Notes: generated from the sequence alone by a model not told the origin. A DNA stretch of 7,159 bases from Actinomycetes bacterium (GCA_021849435.1 JAJZSX010000120.1:1-7159); one strand, 5' to 3'; numbered from the stretch's first letter, positions 1 to 6,865 are shown. Program-made: numbers and translations.

Positions 1-1011
1 GCGTTCGATCACCCAAGATTCGAGCAACTTGCCGGGGATGGAGACGCCAACGATGACCGCCGTGAAGGCGAAGGCCGAGGTGAGGTTGTAGCCCATGGTT
101 GTGACGGCCGTTGGCATGAAGATCTGGATCGAGTAGAAGATGAAGAACGTCCCGCCGAACGTGGCCCACAATGTCATGGAGCGGCGACGCAGGGGTCGCA
201 CGAAGATGGCGCGAAGCGGGTGGGCCGCGACGGCGGGGGACGTTGCGGCCTCGGGCGCGGGCGGCGCGACCGGTTTGAGGAGGGTTCCCGTCGCACGAAC
301 GGCTCGCGCCTCCAATTGGGCGAGGACCCGCTCGGCCTCATCCCACTGCCCAGTTGACTCGTACCAACGTGGCGACTCGGGGAGGTACCGCCAGGCGAGC
401 ACCGCGAAGAGGATGGGCAGCCCACCGATCATGAACATGACGCGCCAGCCGGTGGTGTCTTGGACGTTGGGGATCAAGATGAGCGCGAGCAGGGGGGAGA
501 GGAAGTACCCGGCCGACAAAAAGGCGTCGGACCACGCGATGTAGCGACCTCGGCGTTGTGGTGGACAGAACTCACTCGCGATGACGTAGGGCAACGGGAA
601 GACGGCACCCATGGCCATGCCGTCGACTATCCGCAGGACAATGAGGCTCGTGACGTTTGGGGCGAGACCGGTCGCGAACGTCAAAACGGCGTAGGCGGTG
701 GTCCCGATGATGAGGGTGCGTCGTCGACCGAATCGGTCGGCGATACGTCCCGCGGGCACGATGCCGATCACGATGCCGATATTGGCCGATATGGCGACGA
801 AGGACTTCATCGCAGTCGAGAGGGCGAATTGCTGGGTGAGCGACGGGAGCACTGAACCAGTGAGTCCGACGTCGTAGGACTCGATCAGCCAACTGAGAAA
901 GAGCAGCGCCATGATCGATGTCAGCCACCTCGTCACAGGTAGTCGGTCGAGACGCGCACCGGCCTGGGGTCGGGCTCGATCGCTTGCGATGGTTGGCGCG
1001 CTCTCGGTCAC
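1..1011 (-). CDS. MFS transporter, sugar/metabolite:H+ symporter type, C-terminus outside window
   Basis: A continuous minus-strand frame gives 337 residues and runs off the window start, so the C-terminal part is missing (such proteins are usually about 430-470 aa). It should be an integral membrane secondary transporter. Visible marks are a hydrophilic N-terminus leading into RLDRLPVTRWL (residues 20-30), TM1 with an acidic residue (ESYDVGL, 44-50), the loop 2-3 motif A GRIADRFGRRR (88-98), a second amphipathic copy RRGRYIAWSD (153-162), and the post-TM6 signature PESPRWYESTGQWDEAERVL (211-230) typical of sugar/metabolite porters. A long Ala/Pro-rich central loop (about 231-266) precedes TM7. 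I chose GTG at 1011 because it is the first start after an in-frame TGA (1018-1020) and keeps the conserved RLDRLP segment; GTG at 936 or ATG at 912 would remove it. No convincing Shine-Dalgarno site is visible. The substrate cannot be told. It is divergent from the kinase gene. Confidence 0.88.
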   Translation of the reverse strand, partial: MTESAPTIASDRARPQAGARLDRLPVTRWLTSIMALLFLSWLIESYDVGLTGSVLPSLTQQFALSTAMKSFVAISANIGIVIGIVPAGRIADRFGRRRTLIIGTTAYAVLTFATGLAPNVTSLIVLRIVDGMAMGAVFPLPYVIASEFCPPQRRGRYIAWSDAFLSAGYFLSPLLALILIPNVQDTTGWRVMFMIGGLPILFAVLAWRYLPESPRWYESTGQWDEAERVLAQLEARAVRATGTLLKPVAPPAPEAATSPAVAAHPLRAIFVRPLRRRSMTLWATFGGTFFIFYSIQIFMPTAVTTMGYNLTSAFAFTAVIVGVSIPGKLLESWVIER

Positions 1012-1168
1012 GACGGATCAGCGTTCCACGTGGGTCGGGGCACTGGACCCCGTGAACGATGGTGCACGGTACCTCGCTGGCTGTCATCGTCGGTGCGCGG
1101 TGACGTAGCGAGTTTAGGAACGACAGGTGCAGGGCTGGTAACAAACCTGGTCAACGGGGACGTACGTG

Positions 1169-1195
1169 TCACCCCCGTTCCACACACGGGGGTGA
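1169..1195. repeat. Perfect 10-bp inverted repeat in the divergent intergenic region
   Basis: TCACCCCCGT (1169-1178) and ACGGGGGTGA (1186-1195) are exact reverse complements around a 7-nt spacer. It lies between the divergent starts of the transporter (1011) and the kinase (1281), 86 bp before the kinase start. No T-run follows on either strand, so an operator or a 5'-UTR hairpin is more likely than a terminator. The binding factor is unknown. Confidence 0.6.
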
Positions 1196-1220
1196 TTCGC
1201 TACGGTGGTGGCAGTTGCTG

Positions 1221-1260
1221 TACCGGTTGTTCCGGTAGCCGGTGCCCGTGAGGTCACGGG
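1221..1260. promoter_or_regulatory. Two further inverted repeats just upstream of the kinase gene
   Basis: TACCGG/CCGGTA with a TTGTT loop (1221-1237) is followed by the near-palindrome CCCGTGA-GG-TCACGGG (1245-1260), which ends 20 bp before the GTG at 1281. They could be operator sites, or RNA hairpins in the kinase leader. I see no convincing -35/-10 pair here; TACGGT at 1201-1206 fits TANNNT but lacks a good -35 partner. Confidence 0.4.
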
Positions 1261-1280
1261 GCGCCGGCTGATCTGATGAC

Positions 1281-2813
1281 GTGAACAGGACACCCGAAGA
1301 ACGTGAGCCGATACGCATGTCCATGAACGGAGAGGTGATCGGCGGTCGCTACCGGGTCGGTCGACTCCTCGGTCGAGGCGGAACATCAGACGTCTTCGAG
1401 GCCATTGACGAACAAACCGGTGGCCGCGTGGCCATCAAGGTGGTTCGGTCCGATGAGCCGGATTTCGTCCGACGGCTGGTGGAAGAGGCTCGCGCGCTGG
1501 AGAGCTTCGATGGTCCGGGACTCGTGCGGTTCCTCGACACGGGTGTGCACGGCGACCGCGCGTATCTGGTCATGGAATACATCGACGGTCCGACGCTCGC
1601 GCAGTCGCTCAAGGACGGCCCTCTGGGGACGGCGGCCACCGCGACGATCGCTGCCAGGGTGGCGAGTGCGCTCGGCTACGTACACGAACGTGGAGTCGTG
1701 CACCGCGACGTGAAGCCGTCGAACATCCTGCGATCCTCGACGGGGGAGGTCTGGCTCGCCGATTTCGGCATCGCGAAATTCGATGACGCGACGACGATCA
1801 CGGCGCCGGGTACGACGATCGGCACAGTGATCTACATGGCGCCCGAGCAGCTCGACGGCCAACGGGTCGGACCGAGCGCGGACATCTGGTCACTCGGCAT
1901 CGTTATCATGGAGTGCCTGACGGGAAGGCGAGTCTTCGAGGGTTCGCCGAGCGAGATCGTCGCGAAGCGGCTCACTGGTCCCGTCGTATTACCGAGGGAC
2001 TTGCCGACGCCGTGGACGGTGCTGCTGAACGGCATGCTCGATTCACGGCCTGACCATCGGCTGCGTGGCGCCGAGGTCGCCGCGATGCTCGAGAGCTCGG
2101 CGTACGCGACGCCATGGGAGCCCGCGGACAATGACGTGACGCAAGTCCTCGGGCGCAGTGGGCCGAGTGACGAGACGCAAGTCCTCGGACGCAGTGGACC
2201 GGTCGACCAGACGTTCGTAATGCCCGGCGTCGTCGCGCCAGTTCGTGGGGGCGACGAGACACTCATCGTCCGACCGTCACGACCTCCCACTCGCCACTCA
2301 CGACGACCGTGGTACCTCATCGGCGCACTCCTCGTCGCGGGTGTACTGGTCTACGGATTGATCACATCACTGTTCGGTGAATCGACACCTGCTCCCGTGT
2401 CCACGCCGACCACCACCGTTAAAGCGTCCTCGACGACCACATTGACGAGTTCGACCGCGATCGCGGCGTTGATGGCTGACCTCGCCACGAGTCAGGCCGC
2501 GGGCTCCATCGCACCCGCGACGGCCCAGAGTATCTCGCAGTTCGCGAATCAGTCGCTCATCGATAACGCGAACGCCAACCCCGTCGCCGTTGAAGGTGAC
2601 TTGCAACAAGCCATGACCACGATCGTCGACGGCGTCGGGTCCGCAACTATTGCGCCCACTACCGGAATGAAGCTCGAGCACGACGTGAACGCACTGGCGA
2701 CGACGCTCGGCGTTGCCCCGCCGAGCGTAACCACCACCACGACCACGACGCTGTTTTTTGGGCCCGGGCCGGGAAATGGGAATGGTCACGGAATTGGTAA
2801 GGGTCGTGACTAG
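1281..2813 (+). CDS. Membrane-anchored Ser/Thr protein kinase (PknB-like) with extracellular domain
   Basis: A complete Hanks-type kinase of 510 residues from GTG 1281. The N-lobe shows the glycine loop GRGGTSDVFEA (31-41), the ATP-anchoring lysine in VAIKVV (K53) and the helix C acidic pair E68/E69. The catalytic loop is HRDVKPSN (141-148, D143), followed by DFG (161-163), a Thr-rich activation segment (171-182) and APE (187-189), so it should be active. A linker (about 275-340) carries repeated Thr motifs, then one TM helix (about 344-364). The outside part has a Thr/Ser-rich stalk, an Ala/Gln-rich helical segment (about 392-478) whose spacing recalls the FIVAR/FIMAH-like domains of other actinobacterial kinases, a run of seven Thr, and a Gly/Asn/His-rich tail. 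The ligand is unknown. The start is uncertain: ATG 1317 and ATG 1323 are in frame and still precede the kinase fold, and none has a strong Shine-Dalgarno site. It lies upstream of a secreted cell-wall-type protein, which would fit envelope signalling (inference). Confidence 0.93.
   Translation: MNRTPEEREPIRMSMNGEVIGGRYRVGRLLGRGGTSDVFEAIDEQTGGRVAIKVVRSDEPDFVRRLVEEARALESFDGPGLVRFLDTGVHGDRAYLVMEYIDGPTLAQSLKDGPLGTAATATIAARVASALGYVHERGVVHRDVKPSNILRSSTGEVWLADFGIAKFDDATTITAPGTTIGTVIYMAPEQLDGQRVGPSADIWSLGIVIMECLTGRRVFEGSPSEIVAKRLTGPVVLPRDLPTPWTVLLNGMLDSRPDHRLRGAEVAAMLESSAYATPWEPADNDVTQVLGRSGPSDETQVLGRSGPVDQTFVMPGVVAPVRGGDETLIVRPSRPPTRHSRRPWYLIGALLVAGVLVYGLITSLFGESTPAPVSTPTTTVKASSTTTLTSSTAIAALMADLATSQAAGSIAPATAQSISQFANQSLIDNANANPVAVEGDLQQAMTTIVDGVGSATIAPTTGMKLEHDVNALATTLGVAPPSVTTTTTTTLFFGPGPGNGNGHGIGKGRD
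2133..2204 (+). repeat. Two tandem 36-bp units inside the kinase linker
   Basis: Units 2133-2168 and 2169-2204 encode DVTQVLGRSGPS and DETQVLGRSGPV. A degenerate third unit starts DQTFVM at 2205 and a fourth related motif, DETLIV, is at residues 325-330. The two units are nearly identical in DNA as well as protein, which suggests recent duplication. They lie in the cytoplasmic linker between the kinase fold and the TM helix. Confidence 0.8.
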
Positions 2814-3217
2814 AACGTCCCGCACCTGATCGGCGCTGCTCGACAACCGATTCGACGGCGGACTTTACGTCGGTGTTATCCGAGGTCACGGGTGATATTG
2901 AGGCGATGATGATACGAATATCGCCAAGATCGCCAAAATCATTATCACCGATGGTGAAATTCTGATTCTTATAAACCCTGATCACATGGTCAGTATGAGA
3001 ATAATACGCTCGAAAATGCTCCAACGAACGAATTGTCGCCGTAGAATTAACGCCGCAGCAAAGACTGCTTCGATGTCACCTCACAATCGAGTGGGTTAAG
3101 TGGCCAATTGACCGTGTCGCTTGGTGGACCTTTGTGGCCAATCGCCAAGTCATGCGCCCGGCGCCGGTGTTCGCAATGCGAGCGGCGACTGGTGCGGTGC
3201 ACGCCAAAGGAGAGACC
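2814..3217. other. AT-rich intergenic region between kinase and Rpf-like gene
   Basis: No gene is confidently supported here. About 2890-3060 is clearly richer in A+T than the rest of the window. It holds an imperfect inverted repeat (GGTGATATT at 2891-2899 against AATATCGCC at 2917-2925, one wobble) and a small hairpin TCACC-GAT-GGTGA (2945-2957) followed by a T-rich stretch that could end kinase transcription. Two copies of GTGGCCAAT (3100-3108 and 3134-3142) stand 34 bp apart upstream of the next gene and could be binding sites. A minus-strand frame from TTG 3024 reads as a sensible peptide for about 65 codons but then overlaps the kinase gene; I do not call it. Confidence 0.5.
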
Positions 3218-3661
3218 ATGCGAAGAATCTTGTATGCGACTGTGGCGTTGCTGACTAGCGCTGCGGTTCTGCCTTCATCGGGTGGGGCCGCGAGTACGCC
3301 GCCGATCCCACATACGAAGAAGGCCATTGTCGTACGCCACCGGGCGCAACCGCGCGTCAATCGCGTGGTTCATCGTCCGACATTACTCAGCTATGTGGCA
3401 GCCCTCGCACGGGTCACGGTGAATCAATTACGAGCGGAGTGGCAACACGTGGCGATCTGCGAGGTCGGCGGTAATTGGTCGATGCAAGGTCCGGTCTACT
3501 CGGGCATCGGTTTCGCGAACTCGACGTGGTCCGAATACGGCGGCACGCGGTTCGCACCGTTGGCCGGAGAGGCGCCCCGTGATGCCCAGATCCTTATCGG
3601 TATGCGCGTAACTGGTGGCTGGGTTCCCGATCAGAATGGTTGTTCGCCCGGTGGTTGGTAG
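3218..3661 (+). CDS. Secreted transglycosylase-like (Rpf/lysozyme-fold) protein
   Basis: A 147-residue protein starting at ATG 3218, preceded by a strong Shine-Dalgarno site (AAAGGAGAG, 3206-3214). The frame is open further upstream to GTG 3134, but only ATG 3218 gives a proper signal peptide: MRR, a hydrophobic core LYATVALLTSAAVL (5-18), then a small-residue cleavage region near GGAAS (22-26). A basic linker (34-53) leads to the domain at about 73-147. WQHVAICEVGGNW (75-87) matches the Rpf/transglycosylase-like motif, with E82 as the likely catalytic acid; GIGFANSTWSEYGG (96-109) matches the substrate-groove segment. C81 and C142 are the only cysteines of the mature part and probably form the usual disulfide. 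The role would be cleavage or remodelling of peptidoglycan outside the cell. The protein is short and has no LysM, G5 or other wall-binding domain. Whether it is a true resuscitation factor cannot be told. Confidence 0.85.
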   Translation: MRRILYATVALLTSAAVLPSSGGAASTPPIPHTKKAIVVRHRAQPRVNRVVHRPTLLSYVAALARVTVNQLRAEWQHVAICEVGGNWSMQGPVYSGIGFANSTWSEYGGTRFAPLAGEAPRDAQILIGMRVTGGWVPDQNGCSPGGW

Positions 3662-3887
3662 ACGAGCAACGCGATAACAGTCAGTCAGTCGACGTGACGT
3701 GGTCGACAGCGATGACGGCTCACCGCGGGGTGAGGAACTGACAACAGTGTTAATGGTGCGACGGTGACGTCGAGTGATCTCGCAGTGCCGTTCTGACGTC
3801 ACCACTGTCACATCGTCACGTGGCGGGTTCGTTCTTCGAACGTCGCGGACTCGCAGCGTGACACGGGTTCGTCAGGGACATCGCGGA
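3662..3887. promoter_or_regulatory. Inverted-repeat-rich intergenic region
   Basis: There is no gene in this stretch. It holds, in order: two GTCGAC palindromes 14 bp apart (3688-3693, 3702-3707) flanking a TGACGT; a hairpin CTCACC-GCGG-GGTGAG (3719-3734), 58 nt past the Rpf-like stop, that may end its transcription although no T-run follows; a nested inverted repeat with GGTGACGTC (3763-3771) against GACGTCACC (3795-3803) inside ACAGTG (3744-3749) against CACTGT (3803-3808); an 8-bp palindrome TGACGTCA (3794-3801); and CGTTC-TTC-GAACG (3830-3842). The assignment to operator or terminator roles is inference. Confidence 0.45.
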
Positions 3888-3916
3888 TTGTCGTGACTGA
3901 CGCGTCGGCATAACCT
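3888..3916 (+). promoter_or_regulatory. Possible leaderless promoter of the ABC transporter genes
   Basis: TTGTCG (3888-3893), a 17-bp spacer and TAACCT (3911-3916) fit a -35/-10 pair with the actinobacterial TANNNT form. The -10 ends 6 nt before ATG 3923, the arrangement of leaderless transcripts, and no Shine-Dalgarno site precedes that ATG. The ATG is not in the frame that encodes Walker A, so if this is the native start, an indel has occurred downstream. Confidence 0.4.
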
Positions 3917-3922
3917 CGGGTC

Positions 3923-4927
3923 ATGTCGGTCACGCGACGGACCAATCGGGTCGTCGACGAGTGTCGCGGGTGTCGCGGGCAACCATATCGACAGGTCGTC
4001 GCCGTGGGCCGTCGAGACCCATGGACTGACCAAACGGTTCGGGGAGAACGTGGCGGTCGATGACGTCGAACTCCTCGTTCCGCGAGGCTGCGCCTTCGGG
4101 TATCTCGGGCCCAACGGAGCCGGCAAGACGACGCTCATTTGGACGCTGCTCGGCTTGACGCACGCCGCCGCGGGCACGAGGTCGCCGCTCGGTTTCCCGG
4201 TGCCAGAACATCGCGACCGCGCGCTGGCGCTTTCGGCGCGATCGTCGTCGAACCGCGCTTCCACGGGCACTTGACAGGGCGTCAAATCATTGAGATCCTC
4301 GCGGCGGTGCGCGAACCCGACGCGCGAGGCCGCATCCAGGCGTCGCTCGAACGCGTCGGCATGGCCCAGCGTTCGGATGTACGGGTGTCGAAGTACTCCA
4401 TGGGTATGCGGCAACGCTTGGGTGTCGCTGAGTGTCTGCTCGGCGATCCGCAGTTGCTCATCCTGGACGAGCCGATGAACGGACTGGACCGGGCCGGCAT
4501 GTACGAGATGCGCGACATGATCCAGTCGCTCGTCGCCGAGGGTCGCACCGTCATGCTCTCGTCACACTTGCTCGACGAGGTCGAGCGCACCTGTGACGCC
4601 GTCGCCATTGTGGACAAGGGGCGGGTGATCCGCCAAGGTCCCATCAGCGATCTCCTCGCCGGTTCCTCGGTGGAGGTCGAGATATCGTGCTCGAAGCCCG
4701 AGACGGCTGGGGCGATCCTCTCCTCGACGAACCTGGGCGCTGAGATCGCAGTCGAGTCATCAGGGCTCACCGTGCACCTCGCGCCAGGGACGGGCCGCGA
4801 GGCAATCGCCGAGATCAATCGGGTCTTGGTCTACGGCGGGGTCGACGTCTATCGCCGGTCAGAGATACAGGTCTCGCTGGAATCGTGGTTCCTCGCGGTG
4901 ACGAGTCGATTAGGGGAGTCATCGTGA
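3923..4927 (+). pseudogene. ABC transporter ATP-binding protein, frameshifted
   Basis: The family is clear but the gene is not readable in one frame. The first part, in the frame containing GTG 4050, gives AVETHGLTKRFGENVAVDDV and the Walker A motif GPNGAGKTT (codons around 4110-4136), then PLGFPVPEHRDRAL, and stops at 4272-4274. The rest follows in the frame used by 4232-4927: FGAIVVEPRFHGHLTG, the signature-like KYSMGMRQRLGVAECLL, Walker B LLILDEP, the D-loop MNGLDRAG and the switch SSHLLDEVE. The switch point is at 4230-4232, where one missing base after GCG explains everything (an Arg-Phe-Gly junction would be restored). The Walker A frame has no ATG or GTG between its upstream stop (3894-3896) and 4050; the plausible start ATG 3923 is one frame off, suggesting a second indel in 3926-4001. 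A 9-bp tandem repeat lies at 3961-3978. Sequencing error is possible but would have to occur twice. The final TGA overlaps the permease GTG. Confidence 0.85.
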
Positions 4928-5598
4928 CGACGATCGAACCGCGAGACACGATGGGCGCGCGCGAGGGCACCGCAAGGGACACTCGCGAATCGTGGCTACC
5001 CACAGGCGCCATGATCCACACACGTTTCATGGAACTCATCCGACGCCGGGGTCTCATGACGGCAATGATGGTCGTGAACATGGGGATCCCCTCGCAATTG
5101 CTAGTTGTGCGACTCATCGCGCACACGGCGGCGCCGTACTCCTATGGGCCGGCCGGCGGCTACATCATCTTCACGAGCCTCGTCGTCGGCGTAATGTACG
5201 TGTTCGGTTTCATCGTCGCAGCGACGCTCGGGTGCACGGCCGGATCCGTCGACTTGAGTGAGGGCATGTTCCGCCACCTCGCCATCACCGGGTGCTCGCG
5301 CCTCGCGTTGTACTTCGCACGGATCCCCGCTGGGCTGGTGATCATCGTGCCCATGGTGGCCACAGGATTCACCATCGTCTGCGCCGTAGGTGTCTTTGGC
5401 GCGCCGACCACGCTCAACTACCAAGGAGTGAACCTGCCACCGGGGCTCTCCCTGAGTGGATTCGAGGGCTGGGCGGCCCAACACCGTTGCAACCGAGTGA
5501 GTTCTAGTGAGTCCACTCATGCTGCACTCCTCACGGAGTTGTTCGCCCCGACGAGCGCCGGAGTTCCCTTTCGCGTGTCATCGCCAGCCGCTGAGTGA
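4924..5598 (+). pseudogene. ABC-2 type transporter permease, truncated by a transposon insertion
   Basis: The start is GTG 4924, overlapping the ATPase stop by GTGA (translational coupling) and preceded by AGGGGAG (4912-4918). The frame stays open for 224 codons, but only about the first 187 look like permease. There are TM segments at about 47-66, 80-103 and 136-158, with the ABC-2 type stretch DLSEGMFRHLAITGCSRLAL (110-129) on the cytoplasmic side, then GLSLSGFEGWAAQH (174-187). After about 5485 the translation becomes low-complexity (RVSSSES) and reads into the 3' end of a minus-strand tnpB element, so the last 37 codons are not native. The remaining TM helices of a normal permease of this type are missing; the rest of the gene would lie beyond the window. 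With the ATPase it formed a two-gene exporter of unknown substrate, now probably non-functional. Confidence 0.82.
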
Positions 5599-5604
5599 GA
5601 CTCA
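5490..5604 (-). ncRNA. Candidate omega RNA (reRNA) region at the 3' end of tnpB
   Basis: In IS605/IS607 elements the TnpB guide RNA comes from the 3' end of tnpB and the following right end, with the guide reading into flanking DNA. This segment holds the last tnpB codons and is hairpin-rich: ACTCC-GTGA-GGAGT on the minus strand (5539 to 5526, overlapping the stop codon) and TGAGT-GG-ACTCA (5519 to 5508), followed by a second ACTCACT copy. If so, the guide would be the permease antisense sequence just below about 5490. The call rests on position and hairpins only, and the IS110 insertion would separate it from its promoter and most of tnpB. Confidence 0.3.
5531..5604 (-). pseudogene. tnpB: Detached C-terminal end of tnpB
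   Basis: Joining minus-strand position 7057 to 5604, that is, removing the IS110 element and one copy of its 7-bp flank, keeps the tnpB frame open through LSLTQRLAMTRERELRRSSG to a TGA at 5533-5531. The first codon is shared with the C at 5605. These 24 residues form the basic, low-complexity tail expected after the KRGAEH segment of TnpB. The piece has no start of its own and is a relic of the interrupted gene. Confidence 0.65.
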
Positions 5605-5611
5605 GATGCTC
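5605..5611. repeat. Right-end copy of the 7-bp direct repeat GATGCTC
   Basis: This is identical to 7057-7063. On the transposase coding strand it reads GAGCATC. The core dinucleotide exchanged by the recombinase should lie inside or next to it; which two bases cannot be told from one copy. Confidence 0.7.
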
Positions 5612-5620
5612 CTATGTTTG

Positions 5621-6835
5621 TCAAGCCGCCGTTCGACTGGCGAGCCACGCTCGATAGCGCTCAATGAATTCCTCGTCGTGGTCGAGCCCACGCTCGATGC
5701 GTGACACTTTGATCGGCCCGACCTGAAGGTCGTGCGAGACGGCTTGCAGTGAGAGATGGGCCGCCGTTCTCGCAGCGCGCAGTTCGGGTCCCACCTCTTC
5801 GTGGGCGGGGTTCTGCAGCAGGGAGAAGATCTCGCGGGCAATGTGACGCTTCAAGCAGCGCGTCACCTCACGTTTGGTCTTGCCTTCGGCAGTGCGCCGG
5901 GCCAGGTAGGTCTTGGTCTCCTCGTCAGTGGTCATGCGGATCATGGCGACGCGCCATAGTGCGTGGTTGGCCTGACGGTTGCCCGATCGGTTGAGGCGAT
6001 GGCGAACGGTGAGGCCCGATGAGGCCGGAATCGGCGCAACCCCGCACATCGAGGCGAAGGCCGACTCGCTGCGTAGTCGTGAGCAGTTGGACCCCGCGGC
6101 GACGAGCAAGATGCCCGCCACGTCCACCCCGACGCCCTTGGCCGCGCGTAGCGCCGGGTTCGCTTCCTTGGTCAGCTCGTCGAGGATCTTCGTGAGCTCG
6201 GCCATCTCCTCGGTGAGGCCCTGATAGCGCCGCGCCAGCGTTTTGAGGGCGAGGCGCGTCGCCTCGAGCGGGTCGCGGGGATCCTTGGGGCGAAAGCCCG
6301 CGCACTGGATAACCCGTTCCTTCGTGAGGGCGGGCAGGCTCTCGCGCAGCGCGGCCGGCGCGGTCACGATGAGGTCGCGGATCTGCAGGGCCACGCGAGT
6401 CCTCGTCTCCCGGGCCGAGCAGAAGGCGACGCGCAGCACCCGGATCGATTCCACCACGTCGTCGTGGCACTTGGGCTCGGCGGTGGCCTCACCGTTGAGA
6501 ACGGCCCGGGCCGCCGCCTCGGCGTCGACCGGGTCGGACTTGCCCCGCCGGCGGCGCAGCTGACGGTTGGGCCGGTTGACCTCGACCACCGAGACGCCGT
6601 TCCTCTGCAGGTGACGAGCGAGGCCGGCGCCGTAGGAACCGGTGCCCTCGACGCCCACCGTGGCTAAGGTGCCAAAGCCCTCGAGCCACTGCTGGAGAGC
6701 GCGGTAGCCCGCGGCGGTGGCATCAAAGGACGCCGCGTCGAGGATCTTTCCCCGTTCGTCGACGACCGCCGCCACGTGGGTGTCGCGGTGCGTGTCGACC
6801 CCGCCGAACACCATTGGTGCTTCTTCTGTCATCAT
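5621..6835 (-). CDS. IS110-family DEDD transposase (bridge-RNA-guided recombinase type)
   Basis: A complete protein of 404 residues from ATG 6835, with AGGAAGG (6849 to 6843) 7 nt upstream on the coding strand. The frame extends upstream to 6949, but that part lies in the RNA leader and looks non-coding. The RuvC-like DEDD domain shows GGVDTHRDTH (D14), VGVEGTGSYG (E63) and GKSDPVDAEAAAR (D101, D104). The C-terminal Tnp domain has GVGVDVAGILL (234-244) and CGVAPIPASSG (264-274), with S273 as the likely nucleophilic serine, then NRSGNRQANHALW (282-294). Length is normal for the family, and all key residues are present, so it may be active. An extra C-terminal part (about 350-400) looks like an XRE-type helix-turn-helix: ELRAARTAAHLSLQ, then a recognition-helix-like VGPIKVSRIERGL. 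Similar tails occur in other actinobacterial IS110 transposases as I recall. It lies inside tnpB in the same orientation. Confidence 0.93.
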   Translation of the reverse strand: MMTEEAPMVFGGVDTHRDTHVAAVVDERGKILDAASFDATAAGYRALQQWLEGFGTLATVGVEGTGSYGAGLARHLQRNGVSVVEVNRPNRQLRRRRGKSDPVDAEAAARAVLNGEATAEPKCHDDVVESIRVLRVAFCSARETRTRVALQIRDLIVTAPAALRESLPALTKERVIQCAGFRPKDPRDPLEATRLALKTLARRYQGLTEEMAELTKILDELTKEANPALRAAKGVGVDVAGILLVAAGSNCSRLRSESAFASMCGVAPIPASSGLTVRHRLNRSGNRQANHALWRVAMIRMTTDEETKTYLARRTAEGKTKREVTRCLKRHIAREIFSLLQNPAHEEVGPELRAARTAAHLSLQAVSHDLQVGPIKVSRIERGLDHDEEFIERYRAWLASRTAA

Positions 6836-6865
6836 GGTCTTGCCTTCCTGGTTGATGGGGTGGCA

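Noticed and set aside
572..1144. Long minus-strand open frame, Arg/His-rich
   Set aside because: It is a shadow of the transporter, which is read in another minus frame with clear MFS motifs.
2659..3024. Minus-strand gene of 121 codons
   Set aside because: Its last third is antisense to the kinase gene, the start is TTG without a Shine-Dalgarno site, and no family is recognised; kept only as a low-interest finding.
2940..3217. c-di-AMP (ydaO-type) riboswitch upstream of the Rpf-like gene
   Set aside because: These riboswitches are common before rpf genes in actinobacteria, but I could not find the conserved core segments here.
4226..4240. Programmed -1 frameshift in the ABC ATPase
   Set aside because: There is no canonical slippery heptamer in the reading phase, and such control is not known for this family; an indel mutation or sequence error is simpler.
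5925..6470. Arg/Gly-rich minus-strand open frame
   Set aside because: It is a shadow of the transposase gene in a GC-rich sequence.
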